Positions 44,391 to 56,330 of a stretch of DNA of 64,000 bases are shown one piece after another. The position numbers were made by a program, and so were the translations under genes. Under the pieces are notes generated by a model. That model saw nothing but the letters and a program-made list of their open reading frames with translations, was not told the DNA's origin and did no database searches. Position 1 is the first letter of the stretch. The number at the start of each line of letters is the position of its first letter. The DNA comes from Rhipicephalus microplus (taxonomy: Eukaryota; Arthropoda; Arachnida; Ixodida; Ixodidae), in contig NC_134709.1 in assembly GCF_043290135.1 (NCBI RefSeq), forward strand, positions 63,257,056 to 63,321,055, in the 5' to 3' direction.

Positions 44391-44583
44391 GAGGGAGGCA
44401 AATGTCACGTGCGTCCCGCGAGAAAGACGAAGGCGACACTGCATAGGCGCATTTTCACGCTATTACGCAGAACGCAGCAACGAGAAAGACGAGGAACTCT
44501 GTGGCGCACGGTAAATAAAAAGACCGACCCGCTGCTGCTTTCTCAGCGTTTTCAAATATGACCTCTGTCTTCACGTCGCGACA
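44391..44583 (+). repeat. Polypurine tract and 3' LTR of Gypsy element 5
   Basis: The polypurine tract ggagggaggcaaa (about 44390-44402) directly precedes the LTR tgtcacgtgcgtcc at 44403, which ends gtcgcgaca at 44583. The LTR is the same length (181 bp) as the 5' copy, with about 15 percent mismatches by eye. The next four bases, atat, repeat those before the 5' LTR. Confidence 0.9.
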
Positions 44584-44670
44584 ATATTTTATTTGACCCT
44601 GCTCTGGCATGGACGTCCACAGACGTTGTCGTTCTTGCTGGCCTCCTTTTTTCTCGGGCTGGCTCGAACA
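44584..44670 (-). repeat. 3' LTR remnant of the CsRn1-like element
   Basis: It matches the 5' LTR at 48121-48228 (cctgctctggcatggacgtc then ccacaga...gttcttgctggcctcc). In the plus-strand view it is missing its left end, which is where Gypsy element 5 sits. That fits insertion of element 5 into this LTR. Confidence 0.7.
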
Positions 44671-44879
44671 CGCCGAGCAGCTGCGTCATAAATTCTTCGT
44701 ATTTAGCGAGACGCTGATGGCTTGTCATAGCCCCCCCCCCCTCTAGCGAGGTTACTCGTGCGTGAAGGAGCGAACCCCATGAGCAGGTCGTAGGTCTGTT
44801 GTTGCGAAGCGTGTTCGTCTGGTTTTCATGGATGGCTTGTAGTCTTCGAAGACGGCGTCAGTGTCGAGGAAAGCCAGCT

Positions 44880-46700
44880 TTATGCGGGCAATGGAGACAC
44901 TGTCATAAACAGTAGAACGAAATGCTTTGGGCAACGCTTGACGACCTTAAATGTCCTACCGTAAGGAGGTTGCAGTGGTGGTCTGATTGTGCCATGCCGT
45001 ATGAACACGTGGGTGTAGTCGCGGAGCACACGACTGACTAAACTTGGGCGTGAGCGTTGACGTGCAGGAAATGGGGACACTTCTCTCATGGCATTCCTGA
45101 GGCGAATGGCATAATCAGCTACGTCCAATGGTGATATCGGTGACGTGTCGAAAAACTGTCCAAGAAGCCTTAGGGTAGTGCCCAATACAATCTCAGCTGA
45201 GGAACAACACGCGTACGTACGTATCGTTCTGCGCAGGGCGATGAGGATGAGTGGTAGTCGCTCCGTCCTGAGTATCAATGATTAGGAGGCCATGAGCGAA
45301 GCTTTGATTTGGCGGTGAAATTGCTTAACCAGGCCGTTCCACATCGGGTGGTAGGCCGTCGTCCTGATGAGGTTGACACCAAGCATTCGGGACAAGGCAC
45401 AGAATAGTGCGGAGTCTAATGGACGACCTCGATCCGTTGTAATTGTCTTGAGAACTCCATAGTGGCTTATCCACACGGTGATGAGTCCACGGGCGACTTA
45501 CTACCGTGATGTCGGTGAGCGATCGTGCCTCAGGCCGCCACGTGAACCGGTCCACGCAAGTTAGCATATACCGGCTGTTTTGCGATTGGGGAAACGGGCC
45601 TACGGGGTCCAGGTGCACGTGACTGAACCGCGAGTCAGGAGGCGTGAAGGTACCCAGTGGGCTGACCGTGTTGCGCTGGACTGTCGTTAGCTGGCACTTG
45701 AGACATGCACGTGTCCAGCGGCGGACGTCGGTAATCATTCGAGGCCATAGATATCGCCCTGTGATGAGGCACTGAGTCGCAAGTATGCCGGGGTTTGACA
45801 GGAATGCAAAGCGTCGAAGACTCTGCGGTGAAATGGTGCTGGAACGTAAGGGCGAGGACAACCAGTAGAGGTTTCGCAAACTAGGGGAATCGCACAGCCT
45901 GGAAGTTGGACATCTTCGAGCCTGAGGAAGTTCTCTTGGAGTCGCAACACCCGAAGCTCGCTGTCGTCCTGTTGTGCAGTAGCCATAGCTGCAAAATGGT
46001 CTGGTGGGCGCTCATCCATAGTGGCGCTGATTTATATTCGGAAAGCGCGTCAGCAACGGGGTTGTTTTTGCCACTGCTGTGCCGGATATCACTCGTGAAC
46101 TCAGATATGTAGGCAAGCTGGCGGATATTACGTGGGGTGTGGGGAGAGTTAGTAGTGGTCGACTGACACGTAAGTGGCTTGTGATAGGTGAGGATATAGA
46201 ACTTCCGACCTTATAGAAAGTGTCAAAAGTGCTTGACAGCCTTATAAGCCGCGAGCAGTTCGCAATCGAATGTGCTATAACGGCGCTCGGTCTGTGAGAG
46301 CTTCCCTGAGAAGAAACCGATCGGCTGCCGAACTCTGTCGACCAACTGCTGCAAGAATGCTCCTATGGCGACGTTCGAGGCGTCCATTGTGAGTGACGTG
46401 ATGGCGTCGTTCTTTGGAAGCGCAAGGAGCGTTGCGTTAGCCAGAGCTTACCTGAAGGAACTTTGTTGAGGGTGCAGTAGTCACCGCATGGTCTCCAGTC
46501 TTCTGAGGGCTTGAGAAACATGTGTAGCGGTGACGACCAGTACCCGGAAGAGGGGCGGGCGTATCCGAGTTCAAGCATGTGCTTGAACTCTTTTAATGCA
46601 ATCTTGAAGCGGTCAGGGGCGCGACGACGAGCACATGCAAACACGGGCGCTCCTACTGTCATTATGTGGTGAGTGACATTGTGGCGTATCGGGTCTTCAG
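44880..46700 (-). pseudogene. CsRn1-like Gypsy pol (RT remnant, RNase H, integrase)
   Basis: Minus-strand order from 46662: RT start (FKHMLELGYARPSSGYWSSP, HMFLKPSEDWRPCGDY), then a deletion junction near 46451-46461 that removes the RT core including its catalytic box. RNase H follows: TMDASNVAIGAFLQQL, ERRYSTFDCELLAAY, SSGKNNPVADALS. Integrase: RYLWPRMITDVRRWTRACLK (finger end), HLDPVGPFPQSQNSRYML, TTDRGRPLDSALFC, and HPMWNGLVKQFHRQ with Lys-Gln where the family has the catalytic Glu-Arg. C-terminal part ends near 44880. Several stops and frame changes. The sequence style matches the CsRn1/Kabuki type of Metaviridae as I know it. Confidence 0.8.
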
Positions 46701-47506
46701 GAGATGGATCCCGAAGGAGGTCAGAAAATTCTTGCAGAAGAGTGGATCACGGCGGGGAGACTTTTGCATGAGCTTGTACGAGACGCAAGGGTGGCAAGTT
46801 TGATGTCACGCCCTGAACTGTGAACAGGGTCTCAGAATCCACGAGACAGCTATGTCGTAGGTCTACCAAGAGCTTAAAATGCCAAAGAAAATCTGCACCG
46901 TTATGGGTACACGCACGTCGGCGATTAACAAGATCTACCAAAACGTGCGTCTCAGGCCGATGTCAAGCGTGACAGATCTCTGTCCGTAGGTGTGTATGGT
47001 CGAACCATCGACGCAGTGACAGGTGGCGAGGTCTGGCGTCGTCGGCGGTCCTCCAACGTAAGAGGAACATCACACACTTCGGCACCCGTGTTGATGAGGT
47101 AGCGCACTTTGGTGACGCGGTTCGTGACGTGGAATAAGCGGCTGTATGTCAAGCCTGAAACACTGGCCGCTGTCAGTGCGTGGCCCGTGCGTTTCCCGTA
47201 AACTGGCATGGCTGTTTGCACTGAAGAGCTCGAGCTCTGTATCAGTGGTGGTACAAGTAGACGCCAAGAGGCAGACGGCAATCTTTTATGGTTTCGGCGC
47301 CGTTGTCGTGACGCGTTGCGGCGGTTGTCTATCTTGAGCGTGCTCATTTCAGTGGCCAACTGATCCAGCTTGTGTTTGAGCTCCTCGTTAGCTTGAAGAA
47401 CGCGGTCCAAGTGGTCGTCGCGGACTGATGCGGAGAGGGCAGACTCTTGTGGTCTCTCAATCGCACATATAGACGGCGCACCGATATCCATAATCTTGTC
47501 GGCCAT
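46700..47506 (-). pseudogene. CsRn1-like element protease and gag C-terminus
   Basis: Minus strand: a coiled-coil-like HLDRVLQANEELKHKLDQLA, a basic segment (RQRRRNHKRL), and a protease start LFHVTNRVTKVRYLINTGAE. The catalytic DTGA reads NTGA here, so the aspartate is lost. Past that, FLWHFKLLVDLRHSCLVDSE leads to RT. No clear CCHC knuckle seen. Broken by frame changes. Confidence 0.65.
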
Positions 47507-47545
47507 CCGCGCTAGTGATTCGAGGGTTTCTGTAGACGATACGCT

Positions 47546-48019
47546 CTAAATCATCCGCACCTGCTGTCGCAGTCGCTGTAAGAAGAGTTCGCATAAGATG
47601 GATGCGTCCAATGCAGCAGAGTGATGCCCAATAACGTGTCGCATGCGACGAAGAAGATCCATAGGCGTTCGGTAACCGAGTTCTTCCGGAATGATTAGCG
47701 GCTGCAGCGTACGTTGTTCTGACTCAGTGGTCCAGCGTAGGAGCTCCTCTTTTAAGGTGTCGCAGGGTTTGTCGGGATGTGGAGAACGCAAAATGTCTCT
47801 TACGATGGCGATGACAGCAGGTGGTAAAGCGTCGATAACGTAATCGTACCTCGTTGTTTGCGACGTTATCCGGTGTCGTCGGAAGAGTGGCTCGATGCTC
47901 AGAAACCAGAGTTTAGAGTCCACCTGCCGAAGCTCCGGGAGCCTGAGGGTAGCGACGACAGGTTCAAGTACCGTGGGATTCGGCGTGGCGTCAGTGTTGG
48001 GTTTAGTGTCCATGGTCAA
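47546..48019 (-). CDS. CsRn1-like element gag (capsid), open frame
   Basis: A 157-codon frame open from ATG: LRLPELRQVDSKLWFLSIEP, TTRYDYVIDALPPAVIAIVR, LLRWTTESEQRTLQPLIIPE, MDLLRRMRHVIGHHSAALDA and FLQRLRQQVRMI. This is the capsid-type domain known from Kabuki/CsRn1-like gag. It starts 91 nt inside the primer-binding site. It is cut off from the rest of gag by a stop at 47546-47548, so the element as a whole is inactive. Confidence 0.75.
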   Translation of the reverse strand: MTMDTKPNTDATPNPTVLEPVVATLRLPELRQVDSKLWFLSIEPLFRRHRITSQTTRYDYVIDALPPAVIAIVRDILRSPHPDKPCDTLKEELLRWTTESEQRTLQPLIIPEELGYRTPMDLLRRMRHVIGHHSAALDASILCELFLQRLRQQVRMI

Positions 48020-48109
48020 CCGAAATGAACGGGGCTTAAAGCAGAGTTGGCCATGACGCTCAGTGCGTTGACGAAAGGACGAGTAGGTGCGCGTGGCTGC
48101 TTGAAGTCT

Positions 48110-48118
48110 GGGTCACCA
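48110..48118 (-). promoter_or_regulatory. Putative tRNA-Trp primer-binding site
   Basis: Read on the minus strand: tggtgaccc followed by agacttc, two nt inside the LTR end. TGGTGACCCCGAC is what a primer-binding site for the 3' end of tRNA-Trp would look like, and CsRn1-type elements are known for this primer. The match is 9 contiguous bases, then diverged. Confidence 0.7.
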
Positions 48119-48120
48119 CT

Positions 48121-48228
48121 TGTAGGAAGACGTGCGGCGTTTAGTTCCCTACATATTTTATTAATCCCTGCTCTGGCATGAACATCCACAGAAGCTTTCG
48201 TTTTTGCTGGCCTCTTCTCGTGCTAACA
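48121..48228 (-). repeat. 5' LTR of the CsRn1-like element (108 bp)
   Basis: Plus-strand view tgtaggaagacg ... cgtgctaaca, so on the minus strand it begins tgttagcacgagaagaggcc and ends cttcctaca (TG...CA). It contains ttaataaaatat, a likely polyadenylation signal. Very short LTRs are usual for this clade. The (CATC)n array begins right after it at 48231. Confidence 0.8.
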
Positions 48229-48230
48229 TG

Positions 48231-48477
48231 ATCCATCCATCCATCCATCCATCCATCCATCCATCCATCCATCCATCCATCCATCCATCCATCCATCCAT
48301 CCATCCATCCATCCATCCATCCATCCATCCATCCATCCATCCATCCATCCATCCATCCATCCATCCATCCATCCATCCATCCATCCATCCATCCATCCAT
48401 CCATCCATCCATCCATCCATCCATCCATCCATCCATCCATCCATCCATCCATCCATCCATTCATCCATCCATCCATC
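48231..48477 (+). repeat. (CATC)n array, about 246 bp
   Basis: About 61 almost perfect tetranucleotide copies with one cattcatc interruption near 48460. The open frames through it (repeats of Ser-Ile-His-Pro, or Met-Asp-Gly-Trp on the other strand) are by-products of the repeat. Confidence 0.95.
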
Positions 48478-49450
48478 CAGTAAGCCGGAAGCCGAGAAGC
48501 GAGGCCGGTGAATCATTCACCAGTTACATCGAAGATGTCTTGGACTTGTGCAAGAAATCCAACAACAGCATGTCCGAATCAGACAAGATCCGGAACGTCA
48601 TGAAAGGCATTGACGCTGATGCCTTCACGATGCTGCTTCCCAAAAACCCAGGCACAGTGGCTGAGTTTATCACGCTGTGCCAGAGCTACGAGGAGCTCTG
48701 CCGGCAGCGTTCGATGACCCGTCGCTCCACAACACGAGATGCAGGGCTTGCTGGCTTGGAGGCGAGATGGGATCAGGTGGCGCAGCTGGCAGACCTCAGG
48801 TCCTTCATACGTGAGGAAATCGCGCACCAGTTCTCTCTCCTACCCTTTGCCCACTCGTCGGCTGTTCAACAATCGGCCACTACCATTCTTCCACCCATCC
48901 GCCGAGCGATTGAGCAGGAAATAGCGGAGGTCATGCCTGCGTACAACCCACAACAACTTCCGGCCCTGCGCCCTCATGTTACGCCCAAGTGGTCGCCAGG
49001 CCGCTTCCAGTTGTTCAAGCGCCCGCCCCACCGACTTACACCGAAGCTGCCGCACGACCTTCGTCCTTTGCAGCTGGTATGCCGGCTCCGTATGTCGACG
49101 CGACCCTTCAGACTCAGCTCCAGCCCACCCTGCAGCCTTTCCAGGCACCATTCCGTCCGTCGGCTCTTGCGACATGGACAAGACCTACCTCAGTGAACCG
49201 ATGGCGCACACCCAACCACCGGCCCATCTGCTTTGCCTGCGGTTATGCCGCCCACGTAGCACAATATTGCCCTCGCGTTCAGACGCACCATATCTCATCG
49301 CCTGTTTTTGGCCAGATCAGCCGCCACTATCACGACGAACTGCCGTCTATGCCACCACAGTCTCGCCTTGCTCCATATCGAAGATCACCGTCTCCACGAC
49401 GTCGTTCCCCGTCTCATATGCGGCCAAGTTCAGCTGCTCACGAGCGGGAA
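48478..49450 (+). pseudogene. Gypsy element 4 gag, 5' end lost
   Basis: The gag frame enters directly from the microsatellite: [60 protein letters not shown]. After a Pro-rich part and a frame change comes the zinc knuckle CFACGYAAHVAQYC (CX2CX4HX4C, about 49222-49265) and an Arg/Ser-rich tail. Start, LTR and leader are missing. Confidence 0.8.
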
Positions 49451-49499
49451 AACTAGTCGTCGCTGTCCCCGATGCAAGGGCTGCGACGCTATTGCATTG

Positions 49500-50897
49500 T
49501 GAAAGCCCTAAGAGCCGCCCATCTAATGTCATTGACGTGCTTGTGGACGGTGCTCATGCATCTTCTCTTATTGACACTGAAGCTGCAATATCAGTTATGG
49601 ACGAAAATCTTTGCCGCTTGCTTCGAAAAGTGACGACGCTAATTTCTGGGTTGTCCCTTCGTACCGCAAGTTCACATCGTATTCATCCTACAGCAGAGTG
49701 CACAGCTCGCGTTGTTGTTCAGGACGTTCTGTATGTCGCCCAATTCATCATCATTCCTGCATGCTCTGATGACGTCTTCATGGGATGAGATTTGCTCTCC
49801 CGCAACGACGCCGTTGTCCATTGTGCCGCCGCCGAAATTGAACTCTCACCCTTCTCGCATTGGATGCCAAAAGACAGTCCCTCGACACTGAGCAAGATTC
49901 TCGTGAAAGACAATACCACAGTGCCTCCAAGCTCGACGATGGGCGTATCGTTCTATTGCACCGGTCTCTCTGACACAATTGCACTCGTTTCGCCATCCGA
50001 CCGTGCTTCTAGAAGGAAAGGGTTGCTAGTACTTTTGGCGACAGTGCAAATCACCCAGGGCAACGCCGAAATTTTTGTGACCAATCCATCCCCGTACACT
50101 GTTACCTAGGTTCGAGGGGAACGTCTTGGAAGAGCGGAACCAGACGACGACGCACAAGTCCTGGACGTACTCTATGACTCGCATTGTCCTAATTCGCGTA
50201 CCATCAGTGCTGTTTCCACTTCTGATCCATCATCTCCTGATGTATTTGGCGCCTATATTGATGTCAAACTTACGTCGGTACAGCGTTACCAGCTTCTGGA
50301 CCTGTTGAAAGAATACTGTTCTTCTTTCGATGTCGGGTGAAGTTCTCTCGTTAGTGCGTCCACTGTTACGCATCGTATCGACACTGGTGCCCATCCACGA
50401 TTACGGCAACGTCCATACGGCGTGTCGCCTGCTGAACGTCAGGAAATTAACGAGCAGGTCAATGATATGCTCCGACGCGACGTTATTCGGCCTTCGGACA
50501 GTCCATGGGCGTCTCCTGCTGTTCTTGTTACGAAGATGGTTCCGTGCGGTTCTGTGTGGACTACAGACGGCTCAATAAGATCACTCGCAAGGATGTCAAC
50601 CCCCTGCCGCGCATTGATGACGCAATTGACAGCTTTCACGGTGCCGAAATTTTTTTCTTTTCTCGATCTGCGCTCGGGGTACTAGCAAGTACCCATGGCT
50701 GATGATGCTCGACTGAAGACTGCCTTCATCACAACCGACGGCTTGTAGGAATTCAACGTCATGCCGTTTGGTCTGTTTAATGCACCTTTGAGCGCAATAT
50801 CCACACCGTTCGGCGCAACTTGAAATGGCACACGTGCTTGTGTTAGCTCGATGACGTTGTTGTCTTCGCTCCGGATTTTTCCACGCATCTTCAACGT

Positions 50898-50900
<3 letters not shown>
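49500..50900 (+). pseudogene. Gypsy element 4 protease and RT, broken
   Basis: Protease: VIDVLVDGAHASSLIDTEAA (about 49530-49590), where DTGA reads [42 protein letters not shown], then [20 protein letters not shown] in another frame, and MPFGLFNAPL. At the catalytic box a TAG (50844-50846) stands before Leu-Asp-Asp, where the family has Tyr. Several other frame changes. Confidence 0.8.
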
Positions 50901-52993
<2,093 letters not shown>

Positions 52994-53029
52994 GTCGCCA
53001 GGCAGCTCCCTCTTCGACTACGGGGTAAT

Positions 53030-53169
53030 TGTAGAGAAGCCTCCGAACACTGAAATTGGTCCAACTCTCAAGTGCTGTCTTGTGGGTCAAAAAAGATGCC
53101 GATCACGCTGAGAGTCTGTGCTTGGCCGTTACTGTCACCATTGTGTGCCGGCTAATAAACGCCCTAACA
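53030..53169 (+). repeat. Putative 3' LTR of Gypsy element 4
   Basis: After the pol stop and cggggtaat, tgtagagaagcctcc starts an LTR-like segment ending aataaacgccctaaca (53169). It is similar in layout to the LTR of element 1 (tgtgaagaaaacgc). Only one copy exists, so both ends are estimates. Confidence 0.5.
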
Positions 53170-53210
53170 ATCCCTGCTCTGGCATGGACGTCCTCTTCTC
53201 GGTGACGCTG
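53170..53210 (-). repeat. Second CsRn1-type LTR fragment
   Basis: atccctgctctggcatggac followed by gtcctcttctcg matches 48168-48220 with an internal deletion. Like the first copy it is immediately followed by a (CATC)n array. Confidence 0.65.
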
Positions 53211-53457
53211 ACCATCCATCCATCCATCCATCCATCCATCCATCCATCCATCCATCCATCCATCCATCCATCCATCCATCCATCCGTCCGTCCGTCCGTC
53301 CGTCCGTCCGTCCGTCCGTCCGTCTGTCCGTCCGTCCGTCCGTCCGTCCGTCCGTCCGTCCATTCATCCATCCATCCATCCATCCATCCATCCATCCATC
53401 CATCCATCCATCCATCCATCCATCCATCCATCCATCCATCCATCCATCCATCCATCC
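53211..53457 (+). repeat. (CATC)n(CGTC)n(CATC)n array
   Basis: About 246 bp; the central part (about 53284-53360) is CGTC units with one CTGTC variant, the outer parts CATC. Peptide frames through it are by-products. Confidence 0.95.
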
Positions 53458-54614
53458 TGGGCAATTACGAGACGCGAGACGCGAGCCTACGCAGTGTGTG
53501 TGTGAATGGCGCCACCGCCTACGCTGAAGCGTTATATCATGCGACTAAAAAATGAACCGCATTAAGAAAACACCACTATGACTGTCATGCAGTGGAAGGA
53601 GTTTCTTTGACGGATCACACATTGCGTGGCAGAAGCGTAGTATCACACCAGGCGTTGAAAATTGCGAATTGAGCGAAGAATAGCTGTTTCGAAGGCTCGC
53701 CCATTACAAAACCAGCAGACATTTGTTTATCAACTGCAGCAGAGCTGTCAACAAAATGAACAGCTGCCTTAGTCAGCGTGTTGCCCTTCAGTGTGTCAAA
53801 AGCGATACACAACACAATAAAAATAAAGACGTAAAGTAGCGCGTGTCTGAGTTCTTTCTTGTGCGTTTGCGCCTCCATTCTTGAGGTGCAGGATCGGAAA
53901 AGAGTGCAATTTGTTGCTCCATGTAGTCCTTACGAGATCCCTTCCAACGTTTCGCAGAATTTTCCCGTATGTCTCCGGGATGTACGTAATGTCCAGCAAG
54001 ATGTTTCGAACAATGGCCGAAGGTTGTTCATTAAAAGTGGTATGTAGGTGAGGCAGCAGGAGTTTCAAACGTAGTGGTGAGAATAAATGACAGTTCGGTA
54101 GAATATAAGGAATTTGATGACGTTTCCATGCCAAGACATTTCAAACTTGTGGGATGTTTAGCTAGGTAAAGCAGGAGCGTAACGAGACTTTGTTTTAATA
54201 ACGGTTTACTGCAACTGGCATTATTTATTTTAAAAATGGCTGTTTCGTATTATGGGTGAAATAAGCGCTATAGCGAAATGGGATTGCTTATTTAACTACT
54301 ACAGAAAACGGCGAAATTTTTTGCGTTGTGTAGAACTAGGCAGCGTACCTGATAAAAAGTTAACATTCATTTTGCAAGCGTGCCATATTTAGCATACTGT
54401 CTAAAATTATTAATTCGGGCGCAAGGGACCTAGTTGGAACTGCGATAGTGCCAAAAAATTCCCATTGTTGTGCACACTTAACATCAAAAAGCAGTGACAT
54501 TTCTGGAGCAGTATAAAAAGACTCAAAATATGGTGCACGTTATTGAGGAAATTAAGACCTACCTCAGATTTTACTTACCATTCCACTATGGGAAGATAGC
54601 ATTGTGACAGACGA
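53458..54614. other. Spacer; weak peptidase-like minus-strand remnant
   Basis: The minus-strand frames at 53615-53878 (SKQLFFAQFAIFNAWC) and 53796-54134 recall the C-terminal part of M13 neprilysin-type peptidases, which are numerous in ticks. I see no HExxH or other decisive motif. The rest is AT-rich and without features. Confidence 0.25.
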
Positions 54615-55640
54615 TTGGCCCCTTACATAACCTATGAACCAGGCCTCGCAAATCAGAGAAAGGCTTATTATGCTCGATGGAACGCCGATTACCCCAGCAA
54701 TATACCTAATGAAAAAGAAATCATCTACACGAATGCCTCATGCCTTCCAGAAATGTCGAACACGGAGATGTTTTTTATTCTGAGGACAGGGGAATCATTC
54801 TCATTCGTTATTACACAATCTTGCTTGCTGCCTGGAGCAGCCGAAGGGCACGCTATTTCGAAAGCTTTAGCCCAGTATACCCAAACAGGATCATCGACGA
54901 AAGCTATTGACATCTTCGAAGATTCGCAGCAAGTGAATAAGACATTCCAAACTAGAGGAAAGCTACGAGCGTACGCCCGGCACATCCTGTACTTTGCCAC
55001 CCAAGTTGAACGATCAGTCCGGGTACGGATTCATTTTGCAAATTAAGGATGCACGATAAGTATCTGTATGCGTGTGATATATATTTTTTGTACATGGAAC
55101 CCTTAGTTATTTATTTTTTGGACCCCCAACTAGCCTTCGGCTATGGGTTCAACAAATGGTGATGTTTCTGTATGTTTCACAGTTTGCGAATAAAGAATAA
55201 AGAATTGAATTGGATTTCTGGACACACCAATATACTGTGACACGACCGAGTTCATAAACGAGTCTTGCAGCATCATAGCAAGAACCGACTCAGAGATGAA
55301 AGCTTGAAGCAGGCTGCGCAACGATGACGCAGGGTGAGACCCACGAGGCATCTACCGTTGGAATGTTCAGCGCCGGTATAAACTTAGCGCTAAGTTAGAA
55401 GAAGCTACAACATACGATGCCCCACCACCGATATCCATGCGTCCTTACGAGGGCACACTCAGAAGATTGAAAACATGAAGCTTCACAACAATCTTGGTCC
55501 TTCACAAGATATACCCTACAAAGTACTCTGACCCTAACGGTGACTGCTGCCATGGGCAAGCAACGACGGAGCATATGCTCTGGGATTGACCTGTTCACGG
55601 ATCAAGTTGAGCTGCTCTAATGAAAAAAGCTCAACGTACC
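54615..55640 (+). pseudogene. LINE ORF2 C-terminal fragment (RNase H, knuckle)
   Basis: Open frame 54615-55046: RNase H start EIIYTNASCLP (TNAS for TDAS), AAEGHAISKALAQY (Glu), IDIFEDSQQVNKTF (Asp). The frame is broken by a roughly 175-bp insertion at about 55043-55214. It then continues with a diverged WxSGHTN segment and the C-terminal knuckle region (about 55450-55590). A related decayed copy is at 11706-12270. Confidence 0.65.
55043..55214 (+). repeat. Retroposon-like insertion specific to copy 2
   Basis: Copy 1 reads straight through gcgaattcattccatttctgg (about 11860). Copy 2 has about 175 bp between those anchors, ending gaataaagaataaagaattgaatt, an AT-rich tail like that of a non-LTR element 3' end. 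Confidence 0.55.
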
Positions 55641-55799
55641 CTGTCTCACCTACAGCAATACATTTAGGAGACCACCCACTGAATACTCGAAGATGCACTC
55701 ATCACAGCCAAGCTGCATATGTGCTGCGCTGCCCAGCACATGACAGTTATTCCCTGCTCAGCAATAACAAGCTCAGTTTTGAAATATCACCTGCTTTTT

Positions 55800-55909
55800 A
55801 AAGACGATAGTCTTTCTTGGGGTACTTCGACGCAAAAATTTGGCCTGCCTGGTTCTGCCTGCCTTCCTGCCTGCCTGCCTGACGGCCTGCCTGCCTGCCT
55901 GCCTGCCTG

Positions 55910-55969
<60 letters not shown>

Positions 55970-56110
55970 CGCCGTAACAATAAACCAAATGCCGTGCGAA
56001 TTATATGTATGTAGTGCTGCTTCAAAAGGAACACGATGCTTTTAGTAAAGATGATAGTCTTTCTGGGGATACTTTAACGCCAAGATTTTGATCTGTCTGT
56101 GTGTCTGTCC

Positions 56111-56161
<51 letters not shown>

Positions 56162-56278
56162 CGCCGTAACAATAAACCAAATGCCGTGCGAATGATATGT
56201 AAGTAGTGCTGCTTAAAAAGGAACACGATCCTTTTTTAAAGACGATAGTCTTTCTTGGGATACTTTGACGCAAAGATT

Positions 56279-56327
<49 letters not shown>

Positions 56328-56330
56328 ACC
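55800..56330 (+). repeat. Three tandem units with AAAGACGATAGTCTTT and (TGTC)n
   Basis: Units start near 55800, 56047 and 56236 with aaagacgatagtctttctt (or aaagatgatagtctttctg), followed by a c.gcaaa-like string and TGTC arrays (55911-55968, 56109-56160, 56281-56326). Units 1 and 2 share ccgccgtaacaataaaccaa and aatgccgtgcgaat after the array. Unit 1 adds a (TGCC)n stretch at 55850-55912. Confidence 0.9.

Noticed and set aside
48141..48516. Long open frames of repeated Met-Asp-Gly-Trp or Ser-Ile-His-Pro
   Set aside because: They follow exactly from the (CATC)n array, which is open in several frames; nothing outside the array supports a protein, apart from the gag frame it runs into.
53103..53555. 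Frames of Thr-Asp-Gly-Arg or Ser-Val-Arg-Pro repeats
   Set aside because: By-product of the (CGTC)n/(CATC)n array.
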